This document shows, in pieces, positions 9,403 to 17,927 of a stretch of DNA of 64,000 nucleotides. The position numbers and the translations under genes are program-made. The stretch is taken from NCBI RefSeq assembly GCF_017368475.1, contig NZ_JAFNJE010000009.1:1-64000 (forward strand). The letters run 5' to 3'. How positions within the stretch are numbered: position 1 is the first letter of the stretch; each line of letters starts with the position of its first letter. The notes under the pieces are model-generated. The model searched no databases. It was not told the origin of the DNA and saw nothing but the letters and a program-made list of their open reading frames with translations. Origin of the DNA: Alteromonas sp. 5E99-2. GTDB lineage: Bacteria > Pseudomonadota > Gammaproteobacteria > Enterobacterales > Alteromonadaceae.

Positions 9403-9430
9403 TATATAAGGTTCCTTTTATTTCTTTCAA
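9403..9430 (-). promoter_or_regulatory. Possible promoter of the moxR-bat operon
   Basis: On the minus strand, TTGAAA (9425-9430), a 16-base spacer and TATATA (9403-9408) lie about 50 bases before the moxR start. The match is moderate. Confidence 0.35.
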
Positions 9431-9479
9431 GCATCTAATGTTTGCTATTTATGCGGGAGTCTGCAAGAATCTTGTCTTA

Positions 9480-9498
9480 TTACAGGTCTGACCACTTA
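9480..9498. promoter_or_regulatory. FadR-like operator upstream of fadIJ
   Basis: TTACAGGTCTGACCACTTA reads on the other strand as TAAGTGGTCAGACCTGTAA. It contains the FadR core TGGTC-N-GACC with nearly full flanking agreement to the enterobacterial consensus. It lies 24 bases before the fadI start. FadR, released by long-chain acyl-CoA, represses fad genes in gammaproteobacteria, so repression of fadIJ is the simple reading. Confidence 0.65.
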
Positions 9499-9522
9499 CG
9501 GTAGAAAATTTTAAGGTGACAT

Positions 9523-10833
9523 ATGGCTAAACAACAATCAGTAACAACGCGAAGTGGCGATAGAATTGCGGTCGTCGCAGGTTTGCGTACTCCATTCGCA
9601 AAAATGGCAACTTATTTTCACGGCGTACCAGCCGTCGACTTGGGAAAAATGGTTGTAAACGAGTTATTGGTTCGTCATGGCGTTGACCCTAAATGGGTTG
9701 AGCAAGTGGTTTATGGTCAAGTTGTACAAATGCCAGAGGCGCCCAATATCGCCCGTGAAATTGTGCTGGGCACTGGAATGAATGTGCATACTGACGCGTA
9801 TAGTGTGTCTCGCGCCTGTGCGACGAGTTTTCAGTCTACGGTCAATATTGCTGAAGCCATGATGGCTGGAAATATTGAAGTCGGTATTGCAGGTGGTGCT
9901 GATTCTACTTCAGTTTCTCCTATTGGCGTATCGAAAACCTTAGCAAGAGCCTTAGTGGATTTACAGAAAACGAAAACCCTTGGGCAAAAATTAAATGTAC
10001 TGAAAAAGCTATCAGTGAAAGATTTGTTGCCAGTGCCTCCTGCGGTTGCTGAATATTCCACGGGCTTGTCTATGGGACAAACCGCAGAGCAAATGGCAAA
10101 ATCTCATGACATTTCTCGCCAAGAACAAGATGCTTTAGCTCATCGTTCTCATTCTCTTGCTGCTGAAAGCTGGGAGCAGGGCAAATTGAGTGAAGAAGTC
10201 ATGACCGCCTATGCTGCGCCTTACAAAGGGGCATTAGAAAAAGATAACAATGTACGTTTTGATTCTAAACTAGACGGATACGCAAAATTACGCCCTGTGT
10301 TTGATAAAAAACACGGTTCGGTTACTGCCGCGAATGCTACGCCGTTAACAGACGGGGCATCGGCTATTTTAATGATGACTGAAAGCCGAGCAAAAGCCCT
10401 AGGCTATACCCCACTTGGTTACATTAAAAGCTATGCGTTTTCCGCTATTGATGTGTGGGAAGACATGTTGATGGGACCGTCTTATGCTACGCCTATCGCC
10501 CTTGATAAAGCGGGTATGACGTTAGATGACTTAACCCTTATTGAGATGCACGAAGCGTTTGCTGCACAAACCTTGGCTAACGTTAAAATGTTCGCAAGTG
10601 ACAAGTTTGCGCAAGAAAAATTAGGCAGAGATAAGGCTACGGGAATCATTGATATGGACAAATTTAATGTCATGGGAAGCTCTCTTGCCTATGGCCATCC
10701 ATTTGCAGCAACGGGCACTCGAATGATTACTCAAATGCTGAATGAACTTAACCGCAGAGGTGGTGGTACCGGTCTAGTAACTGCGTGTGCAGCAGGTGGA
10801 TTAGGCGCAGCAATGATTGTGGAGACAGAATAA
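9523..10833 (+). CDS. fadI: 3-ketoacyl-CoA thiolase, beta subunit of the FadIJ complex
   Basis: 436 residues, full length for FadI. It has the thiolase nucleophile Cys99 ([10 protein letters not shown]), the catalytic His392 in GHPFAATG and Cys422 in CAAGGLGAA. It cleaves 3-ketoacyl-CoA with CoA to give acetyl-CoA and a shortened acyl-CoA, the last step of beta-oxidation. The stop overlaps the fadJ ATG by one base (TAATG), typical of this operon. A FadR-like site lies directly upstream. Confidence 0.97.
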   Translation: MAKQQSVTTRSGDRIAVVAGLRTPFAKMATYFHGVPAVDLGKMVVNELLVRHGVDPKWVEQVVYGQVVQMPEAPNIAREIVLGTGMNVHTDAYSVSRACATSFQSTVNIAEAMMAGNIEVGIAGGADSTSVSPIGVSKTLARALVDLQKTKTLGQKLNVLKKLSVKDLLPVPPAVAEYSTGLSMGQTAEQMAKSHDISRQEQDALAHRSHSLAAESWEQGKLSEEVMTAYAAPYKGALEKDNNVRFDSKLDGYAKLRPVFDKKHGSVTAANATPLTDGASAILMMTESRAKALGYTPLGYIKSYAFSAIDVWEDMLMGPSYATPIALDKAGMTLDDLTLIEMHEAFAAQTLANVKMFASDKFAQEKLGRDKATGIIDMDKFNVMGSSLAYGHPFAATGTRMITQMLNELNRRGGGTGLVTACAAGGLGAAMIVETE

Positions 10834-12953
10834 TGACTGATACATTTACCCTTAAAAAACAAGATAACGGCGTTGCTATATTGACTATGGACGTACCCAA
10901 TGAGTCCATGAACACCTTAAAGTTAGAATTTGGTGATCAAATTAACGCCATTTTAGATGAAATTGATAATGACGCTAGCATCAAAGGTGTGGTGTTAATC
11001 AGTGGAAAATCCAATTCTTTTGTTGCTGGCGCAGATATATCTATGCTGGCAGAGTGCGAAACGGCTGAAGACGCTGAAACTATAGCGAAAGGCGGCCAAG
11101 ATGTTTTCAATCGTATTGAAAACATGAAAGCAACTTTTGTTGCGGCTATTCACGGCCCTGCATTGGGTGGCGGGTTAGAGCTTGCACTGGCGTGCCATTA
11201 TCGCGTGTGTAGTGATAGCGATGCGACTCAGCTAGGTTTGCCTGAAGTTCAGTTGGGTTTGCTTCCAGGTAGCGGAGGAACTCAGCGTCTACCTGCTCTT
11301 GTGGGTATTCAGCCAGCAATGACAATGATGTTAACAGGGTCTTCAAAGCGTCCAAAACAAGCTAAAAAACTTGGCTTAGTGGACGATATGGTGCCTTTGA
11401 CTGTGTTAGTGGATGTAGCAGAAAAATTTGCTCTTAAAAGTAAACCGGATCGTGCTAAGCCACAAAAAGGAATGGTTAATAAAGTTCTAGAACAAACTGG
11501 ATTTGGCCGCGATATCATGTTCAAAAAAGCGCGGGAGCAAACGTTAGCTAAAACTAAAGGTAATTACCCTGCGGCAACAAAAATTATCGAGGTGATTGAA
11601 CGCGGAATTAAAAGCGGTATGGTTGCTGGATTGCGCCATGAAGCAAAGAGTTTTGGTGAGCTAGTTATGACATCAGAATCAAAAGAATTACGTAATATTT
11701 TCTTTGCCACAACGGAAATGAAAAAAGAGCATGGTGTTGCCAATGTTGACCCTAAGGTTGTACACAAAGTAGGTGTGCTTGGTGGTGGTCTAATGGGCGG
11801 TGGGATTGCGTTTGTTACTGCAACAAAAGCGGGTGTGCCTGCACGAATAAAAGATATTCGTCCAGAAGGCATTGCCAATGCGATGAAATATAGCTACGAC
11901 TTATTAAATAAAAAAGTGAAGAAACGTTTTATTAAAAAGTCGCTAATGCAAAAACAAATGAATATGTTAACGGGGACATTAGATTACCGTGGCATGCAAG
12001 ACGCAGATATTATTGTTGAAGCTGTATTCGAAGATGTTGGTTTAAAACAAACTATGGTTAATGATGTTGAAACGCACTGTAGTGAGTCGACTATCTTCGC
12101 ATCAAACACGTCATCAATTCCAATTGCAGATATTGCGGAAAAAGCCGAACGTCCTGAAAATGTCATTGGATTACATTACTTTTCACCGGTAGATAAAATG
12201 CCGCTTGCTGAAGTGATTGCAACGGATAAAACTTCAGATGAGACCATTTCTACCACAGTAGCGTTTGCTAAAAAGCAAGGTAAAACCCCCATTGTAGTAA
12301 AGGATGGCGCAGGATTTTATGTAAATCGTATTCTAGCTCCTTACATGAACGAAGCTGCGGTAATACTGCTTGAAGGTGAGCCCATTGACCACATCGACAA
12401 ATCCTTGGTGAAATTTGGGTTTCCTGTTGGCCCAGTTAAATTACTTGATGAAGTGGGTATTGATGTGGGAACCAAGATCATTCCTATCTTAGTGAATGAA
12501 TTTGGTGATAGATTTAATGCCCCTTCAGCGTTTGACAAGGTTTTAGCAGACGATAGGAAAGGGAAAAAGAATAAACGAGGCTTTTATGCGTATAGTGGTA
12601 AAAAGCCAGGAAAAGACGTTGATGAGTCCATTTATTCCCTTTTGTCGGTAACACCTGAAAAAACATTACGCAGTGCAAAAGTGGCAGAGCGTTGTGTAAT
12701 GATGATGCTAAACGAAGCTGCTCGGTGCTTAGATGAAGCGGTTATACGTTGCCCTAGAGACGGTGATATTGGAGCAATTTTCGGTATAGGGTTTCCCCCT
12801 TTTCTCGGTGGGCCATTCCGTTACATGGACACATTAGGCATCGACAATGTGGTAGAAACATTGACTCATTTTGCAGATACCTTAGATGAAAAATTTAAAC
12901 CAGCTGAGTGCTTAGTTACTATGGCTGAAGAAGGGAAGACGTTCTATGAGTAA
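10833..12953 (+). CDS. fadJ: Fatty acid oxidation multifunctional alpha subunit FadJ
   Basis: 706 residues from the ATG that overlaps the fadI stop, preceded by a GGAGA site. The N-terminal enoyl-CoA hydratase/isomerase domain carries an oxyanion segment (FVAGADISML). The NAD-binding 3-hydroxyacyl-CoA dehydrogenase domain begins near residue 311 (VGVLGGGLMGGGIA) and is followed by two C-terminal dehydrogenase domains. It catalyses hydration and oxidation of enoyl-CoA in complex with FadI. It differs from FadB by neighbour gene and operon order (fadI first). It ends at a terminator. Confidence 0.96.
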   Translation: MTDTFTLKKQDNGVAILTMDVPNESMNTLKLEFGDQINAILDEIDNDASIKGVVLISGKSNSFVAGADISMLAECETAEDAETIAKGGQDVFNRIENMKATFVAAIHGPALGGGLELALACHYRVCSDSDATQLGLPEVQLGLLPGSGGTQRLPALVGIQPAMTMMLTGSSKRPKQAKKLGLVDDMVPLTVLVDVAEKFALKSKPDRAKPQKGMVNKVLEQTGFGRDIMFKKAREQTLAKTKGNYPAATKIIEVIERGIKSGMVAGLRHEAKSFGELVMTSESKELRNIFFATTEMKKEHGVANVDPKVVHKVGVLGGGLMGGGIAFVTATKAGVPARIKDIRPEGIANAMKYSYDLLNKKVKKRFIKKSLMQKQMNMLTGTLDYRGMQDADIIVEAVFEDVGLKQTMVNDVETHCSESTIFASNTSSIPIADIAEKAERPENVIGLHYFSPVDKMPLAEVIATDKTSDETISTTVAFAKKQGKTPIVVKDGAGFYVNRILAPYMNEAAVILLEGEPIDHIDKSLVKFGFPVGPVKLLDEVGIDVGTKIIPILVNEFGDRFNAPSAFDKVLADDRKGKKNKRGFYAYSGKKPGKDVDESIYSLLSVTPEKTLRSAKVAERCVMMMLNEAARCLDEAVIRCPRDGDIGAIFGIGFPPFLGGPFRYMDTLGIDNVVETLTHFADTLDEKFKPAECLVTMAEEGKTFYE

Positions 12954-12975
12954 TCTTGGCTAATTTCCGTTTAAA

Positions 12976-13015
12976 AATAGAAAAGAGGCGTCCTGTCTCT
13001 TTTTTATTTCTATAG
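12976..13015 (+). terminator. Rho-independent terminator after fadIJ
   Basis: AAAAGAG pairs with CTCTTTT around a 9-base loop and is followed by a T-run; outer bases ATAGAAA and TTTCTAT extend the dyad. The A-run on the other side may also serve the convergent small gene. Confidence 0.75.
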
Positions 13016-13024
13016 ATGTCTATT

Positions 13025-13243
13025 TTAGTTAGGTATAACTAAAATGCTACCGCCTCGCTTGTAGCCTTTTTGAACTTGAGAATCAATACTTGGAATGACT
13101 AAAATACTTCCACCTCTTTTGTATCCTTTTTGAACACTGGTTTGGGTTGAAGTATCTTTCAATGGTTGGTTTTGAACTTCAGTGGTAGTTTCCACAGGCG
13201 TAGTTGTAGATAAAGCTACAGCAACAGCATACGCTTTCAACAT
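13025..13243 (-). CDS. Small protein with two copies of a 15-residue repeat
   Basis: 72 residues from the Met at 13243, which has a GAGGA site about 8 bases upstream; a farther Met at 13258 has none. The N-terminus is mildly hydrophobic (MLKAYAVAVALS). A Thr/Gln-rich linker follows, then VQKGYKRGGSILVIP twice, 20 residues apart, ending one residue after the second copy. The DNA copies (13092-13135 and 13032-13075) differ at eight positions, all synonymous. I do not recognise the family. A secreted or processed peptide, or a RiPP-like precursor, is possible, but no modifying enzyme is adjacent. The codon pattern argues that it is a real, selected protein. Confidence 0.7.
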   Translation of the reverse strand: MLKAYAVAVALSTTTPVETTTEVQNQPLKDTSTQTSVQKGYKRGGSILVIPSIDSQVQKGYKRGGSILVIPN

Positions 13244-13346
13244 GGTTTCGATCCTCATTATTTAAATTTAAAATATCGACTGTCAAAATTAAAGCAGTCA
13301 TTGATTTATAAGCGATTTATATGCCATTTTTATATTTAAACAATGA

Positions 13347-16300
13347 TTAACGAGATAAAAGTCTGTGTAGACTCATATTGTCACGAAGCATAGCTTCAAA
13401 CCTTTCAGCGCGTACAGGCTTACTAAACAAGTAGCCCTGAAGCATTTCACAATCATATCGCTTCAATATAGCTAATTGTTCTTCTCTCTCTACTCCCTCA
13501 GCGACTACATTGAGATTGAGATTGTGAGCAATGTTGATGATAGCAGCTGCCATATGGCGATCTACATTTGAGTGAGCAATATCATCAATAAATGCTTTAT
13601 CTATTTTCAATGTATTTAGTGGGAATCGCTTCAAGTAGGCAAGTGAAGAATAGCCAGTCCCGAAGTCGTCAAGGGCTAAATGAATACTTTTTTCTCTAAG
13701 CCTGTGCATTAGCTCTAAGCCTTGCTCAGGGTTCTCCATCAAGGTCCCTTCGGTTATTTCACATTCTAAGTGGGCAGGCGAAATACCCACTTTGTTGATG
13801 ATTTTTGTGATCCTTTCATCCAAATCAGTGAGTTCGAACTGTTTTGCCGACAAATTGACTGCAACTCGGCCTGAAAACAAACCAGCATCTACCCAGCGCT
13901 TAGTATCTTGTAGTGCTTTTTCTAGTACCACTTCGCCTATGTCAATAATTTGACCTGATTGCTCGGCTAGAGGAATAAATTGGCTTGGACTTATAATACC
14001 TTTCTCTGGATGTTCAAAGCGTACTAAGGCTTCCATACCAGTCATTCTGCCCGATATAATATCGACTTTAGGTTGATAAAATACGGTGAATAAGTCGCCT
14101 TTTAGGCCGTGACGGATCAAATTCTCAATCTGCAGTTGCCGTACTGCATTTTTATTCATTTCTCCACTGAAGAACTTGTATGCATTACCCCCCGTGTTTT
14201 TTGCAATATACATAGCAGTGTCGGCATTTTTTAATAGTTCCTGAGGAGATGCACCATCGACTGGATACAAAGCTATGCCTAAGCTAGCACTTAATACAAA
14301 CTCTTGTTTATTAATAACAAAAGGAGCTGATAGAGAGTTAAGTACATTTTGCGCATAGCGAGTAACCAGGTGCACGTTTGTTTCTTGTTCAATCAAAATA
14401 CTAAACTCATCACCACCAATGCGATAGCATGTATCAGCATTTCTCGTAATGCTACGAAGTCGTGTGGAAATTTGCTTAATGAGTAAATCGCCCGTGTGAT
14501 GACCTAGAGAATCATTAATCTTCTTAAAGTTATCCATATCTAAAATAAGCAAGGTATGGTTTTCGTTTCGACGGACTAGGTTTTGTTGATAAGCCTGGAA
14601 AAATGAACGGTTGGGAAGCTCAGTTAACGGGTCGGTGTTAGACAACTTGAGTAATTCTTTTTCAGTTCCTTTTCTCGCGGTAATGTCAGAAAATACCCCT
14701 ACGTAGTGGCTTATTTTACCGTCATCGCCTTCAATTGCATTGATATTCATTTCAATTTCGTAAGATTCACCGTTACGACGTTGAGATTCGACTTCGCCAG
14801 ACCAATTCTGGCGATGCTTCAGTGTTTTTTTCACTTCTTCTGTAAATACATCAGGATATTGATTAAAACTCAAATAAGATGACAATGCCTGAGTTTGAGT
14901 TTCTCCGGTAAACTTGCAATAAGCACTGTTTACAGAAATAAACTTAAATGCGGTGTTTGTAATAAATACGCCTTCAGAGATATTTTCAAAGGAGCGTTCG
15001 AATAATTCGAGTGTTTTCTCTGCTTCCTTAAGGTGTTGAATGTTCTTCAACGTACCTGTCATTCTTATAGGAGTATTCGTATCGTCTTTACTAACCACCT
15101 TGCCTCTATCTAGTACCCATATCCATTCATCCGCAATGGTTTTTACGCGATAAGATATTTCATAAAAGTCAGAAAGCCCGTCAAGATGTTGCTGTAAGGC
15201 TAATTTCACTTTATCTAAATCAAGAGGATGAATATTCCCATTTGCATTTTTGTTTCCTCTTATTGAATCAATTGGGAATGAAATTGTTCCCCAGATATTA
15301 GAGCGATGAACGTGGTTTTTAGTTATATCCCAGTCCCAAAGTTCATCACCACTACTCCAAAGGGTTAACTTTAGGCGCTCTTCTGAAGCAAGTACTATCT
15401 TCGCTGCTTTGCTCTTTTGCTGTGCGTAGCGAATAAACAAACCAATTAATACAATGAACGTAAAAACATATACAAATATAGCTTCAGCTGAGAACCAGGG
15501 GGGAGGTGCTATATTAATTGCCAATTGGGTAGAAGACGACCATGCCTTGTCTGGCTCTTTGGCCTGTATTAACAACGAGTACTTGCCCCAAGATATGTTA
15601 TGAAAAATAGCTCGTCGAGATAGGGCATCTTCGGTGTACACCCATTTATCGTCGTAACCTTTGAGTCTATAGCGATATTGTACTTCCAATGGTGAAGGGG
15701 AGTTTACCAGCGCGAATAGAAAGCTAAAGCGGTCATCGTTGTAATCTAGATTAAGTTCGTTAGATAAATAAATCGGTTTGCTTAAAGACGAGCTAGGATC
15801 TGAAAATGGTAAATTCTCTGAACGCAGTCGAAATCCGGAAATGATTGGTGAATTGGTAGTTAAGGATGTTTTTTGTGACGCCTTTAATAAACTTGGATTT
15901 AACAGGTGGTACCCATATTTGCCCCCAAACAAAAAAAGCTCATCTGACGCTTTTAACGCGACGCGCTCGTACAATATGTTGTATGACAATTGTGCCGGTT
16001 TAATTGTTTGATTAATTAGGTGAGTATCAAAATCAAATGAATATAGTGAGCTACCGTTAGTAAACCAAATACCCTCGTCACTACCTAAGGCGGAGAATAT
16101 TGTTTCATTTTGATTAGGTAATAAAAAAGTGTCAGTAACTTCTAATGTATCAGAGTTTACTTTAAGGATACCCTGGTCGTGGGTGATGAGCCAAATGAAG
16201 TCTTTAGCTTCAATGACAGCGATAAGTGCCTTAATTGTGTCTAAATAATCTGGAGCATCAATAATCTGCCTTTTGTCATTGTCATAAATAATTGTTTTGA

Positions 16301-17825
16301 ATGGACTGGCAAACCAAAATCTATTTTGGCTATCTAACTTAGCCACTCGAGATTGAGGAAGAGTAGTATCAAATTTTATGTCTACTTGGGTTAAAGATGG
16401 GTCACTTGTTTCTATATAGCTAAGCGTTGAATCGTCAGTAAAATACCAAACTTTTTCATCATCCATGTATATGTCATACACAGGGTTGTGTTGTAACAGA
16501 GTTGAGATTGGGACGAGATTGTTATTCTCGATGCTAAACACAAGTAACCCTTTATTAGATGCTATCCATAGGCTATTACTTCGGTCAATAGCTAAGTCCC
16601 ATGCTTCTATATTTTCTTCAATATGAAACAATGTGACTTGTTCGTTGGATGGGGTGTATTTCTGTACTTCACCGTTCTGAGATACTGACCAAATATTTCC
16701 ACTGGTATCTTCCCCGATACCCCAAATGTCATTAGGAAGTAACTCAGAATCGCTATTCTCGTTGCGAAACTTTGCTGTAATGATCGGAAGGTAGTTGGTG
16801 AAATTGGTTTTTAATTTTACTCCGTTATCTGTTCCCAGCCATCTAGAGTTATTTGTATCAATGTACAATGAGAGAATATTGTCATTGCTTGAGTCGAATT
16901 GAGAGGATACATAATAGGTAGAGTCTGTTTGATTTTTTAACAACTCAACAATTTCAGAACCGCTAGTCACAATTATTGTTTTTTTGTGTTGAGTCACACT
17001 CCTAATAACACAGTCTTTCACATAATACTTGTGTTCATTGTTGCCAGTTTCTGTATCGAGAAGCACTAATCCTTTTTCTGTTGCAAACCAGTAGTTGTTA
17101 TCTAGGTGCTGAATGTCCCGAATTTCTTTGCTATCGAGGTGAATGGAGAAAGGGTTAGTTTCGGTTAGCGCATACAGTTGCCTACTCGTTTTGTCGTAAA
17201 CAAAACCACCGTCTCGTAATGTACCGAATAATATACGATTTGGTTCATCTAAGAAGGTTACAATATTGGAAGGGAAGCGGATATTTTTATTGTATTTTAC
17301 GAGCTTGTTTATTGATTCTTCATACTGATAAAAATCGTTTGAACTCGCGACTAATATTTTTCCGTCTTGTGTTTCGTTTATTTCCCAGATATCGGTATCT
17401 AGACTTGCATTATCGGAAATGAAAATTCGGTCAAACTTTTCAGTATAGCGATTAAATCTAGCTAAGCCTTTGATTGTTGCTACCCAAAGGGTTCCTTTTG
17501 TGTCAATAAATACACGTCTGACGAAGTTGCTAGGTAATGTAGCTTTATTGTGTTTGTCGGATAAATAAATTTTAGTTTCATAACCGTCAAAACGAATTAA
17601 GCCTTCAGAAGAGGCAAACCAAAGGAAACCAAATTCGTCTTCAATTGTTTCTAAAATGTAAGTTTGTGGAATGCCAAGTCGTATGTCAGCTGATAAATAT
17701 TTATGATTGTTTGCAGAGGGCATTAAGGACGATGATACGGCCGCAAAGCCGTTAAGCGAAAGCCCACTCAGCACAACAATAGCTAAATACAAAAAAAGCG
17801 AATTAATGAGAGTCAGTTTACGCAC
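13347..17825 (-). CDS. Membrane sensor with beta-propeller, PAS, GGDEF and EAL domains
   Basis: 1492 residues. A signal peptide (about 1-28) precedes a periplasmic two-component-regulator propeller with repeats such as LWVATIKGLARFN and RWLGTDNGVKLK to about 690. A Y_Y_Y domain (about 700-770), one membrane helix (about 776-797) and two PAS/PAC units (about 820-1065) follow. The GGDEF domain has an intact GGDEF near 1135 and the EAL domain an intact EAL near 1264 plus DDFGTG. Both c-di-GMP synthesis and breakdown residues look intact, so the dominant activity cannot be told. Propeller sensors of this type often respond to polysaccharide-related cues. Monocistronic. Confidence 0.9.
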   Translation of the reverse strand: MRKLTLINSLFLYLAIVVLSGLSLNGFAAVSSSLMPSANNHKYLSADIRLGIPQTYILETIEDEFGFLWFASSEGLIRFDGYETKIYLSDKHNKATLPSNFVRRVFIDTKGTLWVATIKGLARFNRYTEKFDRIFISDNASLDTDIWEINETQDGKILVASSNDFYQYEESINKLVKYNKNIRFPSNIVTFLDEPNRILFGTLRDGGFVYDKTSRQLYALTETNPFSIHLDSKEIRDIQHLDNNYWFATEKGLVLLDTETGNNEHKYYVKDCVIRSVTQHKKTIIVTSGSEIVELLKNQTDSTYYVSSQFDSSNDNILSLYIDTNNSRWLGTDNGVKLKTNFTNYLPIITAKFRNENSDSELLPNDIWGIGEDTSGNIWSVSQNGEVQKYTPSNEQVTLFHIEENIEAWDLAIDRSNSLWIASNKGLLVFSIENNNLVPISTLLQHNPVYDIYMDDEKVWYFTDDSTLSYIETSDPSLTQVDIKFDTTLPQSRVAKLDSQNRFWFASPFKTIIYDNDKRQIIDAPDYLDTIKALIAVIEAKDFIWLITHDQGILKVNSDTLEVTDTFLLPNQNETIFSALGSDEGIWFTNGSSLYSFDFDTHLINQTIKPAQLSYNILYERVALKASDELFLFGGKYGYHLLNPSLLKASQKTSLTTNSPIISGFRLRSENLPFSDPSSSLSKPIYLSNELNLDYNDDRFSFLFALVNSPSPLEVQYRYRLKGYDDKWVYTEDALSRRAIFHNISWGKYSLLIQAKEPDKAWSSSTQLAINIAPPPWFSAEAIFVYVFTFIVLIGLFIRYAQQKSKAAKIVLASEERLKLTLWSSGDELWDWDITKNHVHRSNIWGTISFPIDSIRGNKNANGNIHPLDLDKVKLALQQHLDGLSDFYEISYRVKTIADEWIWVLDRGKVVSKDDTNTPIRMTGTLKNIQHLKEAEKTLELFERSFENISEGVFITNTAFKFISVNSAYCKFTGETQTQALSSYLSFNQYPDVFTEEVKKTLKHRQNWSGEVESQRRNGESYEIEMNINAIEGDDGKISHYVGVFSDITARKGTEKELLKLSNTDPLTELPNRSFFQAYQQNLVRRNENHTLLILDMDNFKKINDSLGHHTGDLLIKQISTRLRSITRNADTCYRIGGDEFSILIEQETNVHLVTRYAQNVLNSLSAPFVINKQEFVLSASLGIALYPVDGASPQELLKNADTAMYIAKNTGGNAYKFFSGEMNKNAVRQLQIENLIRHGLKGDLFTVFYQPKVDIISGRMTGMEALVRFEHPEKGIISPSQFIPLAEQSGQIIDIGEVVLEKALQDTKRWVDAGLFSGRVAVNLSAKQFELTDLDERITKIINKVGISPAHLECEITEGTLMENPEQGLELMHRLREKSIHLALDDFGTGYSSLAYLKRFPLNTLKIDKAFIDDIAHSNVDRHMAAAIINIAHNLNLNVVAEGVEREEQLAILKRYDCEMLQGYLFSKPVRAERFEAMLRDNMSLHRLLSR

Positions 17826-17927
17826 ATACTACCTTATACGGTGAATACCAGCTTAAAGTTATTTTAAGCATCCATACTCTATTACCTTGATAAATATGCA
17901 CAATTTATTCGTGCTGTACAAGTTATT

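Noticed and set aside
11564-11878. 104-codon minus-strand frame within fadJ
   Set aside because: Antisense to a well-conserved enzyme gene, with no features of its own.
13032-13135. CRISPR-like or tandem DNA repeat
   Set aside because: The 44-base units differ at eight silent positions and lie in frame in a protein gene, so this is a protein repeat, not a DNA array.
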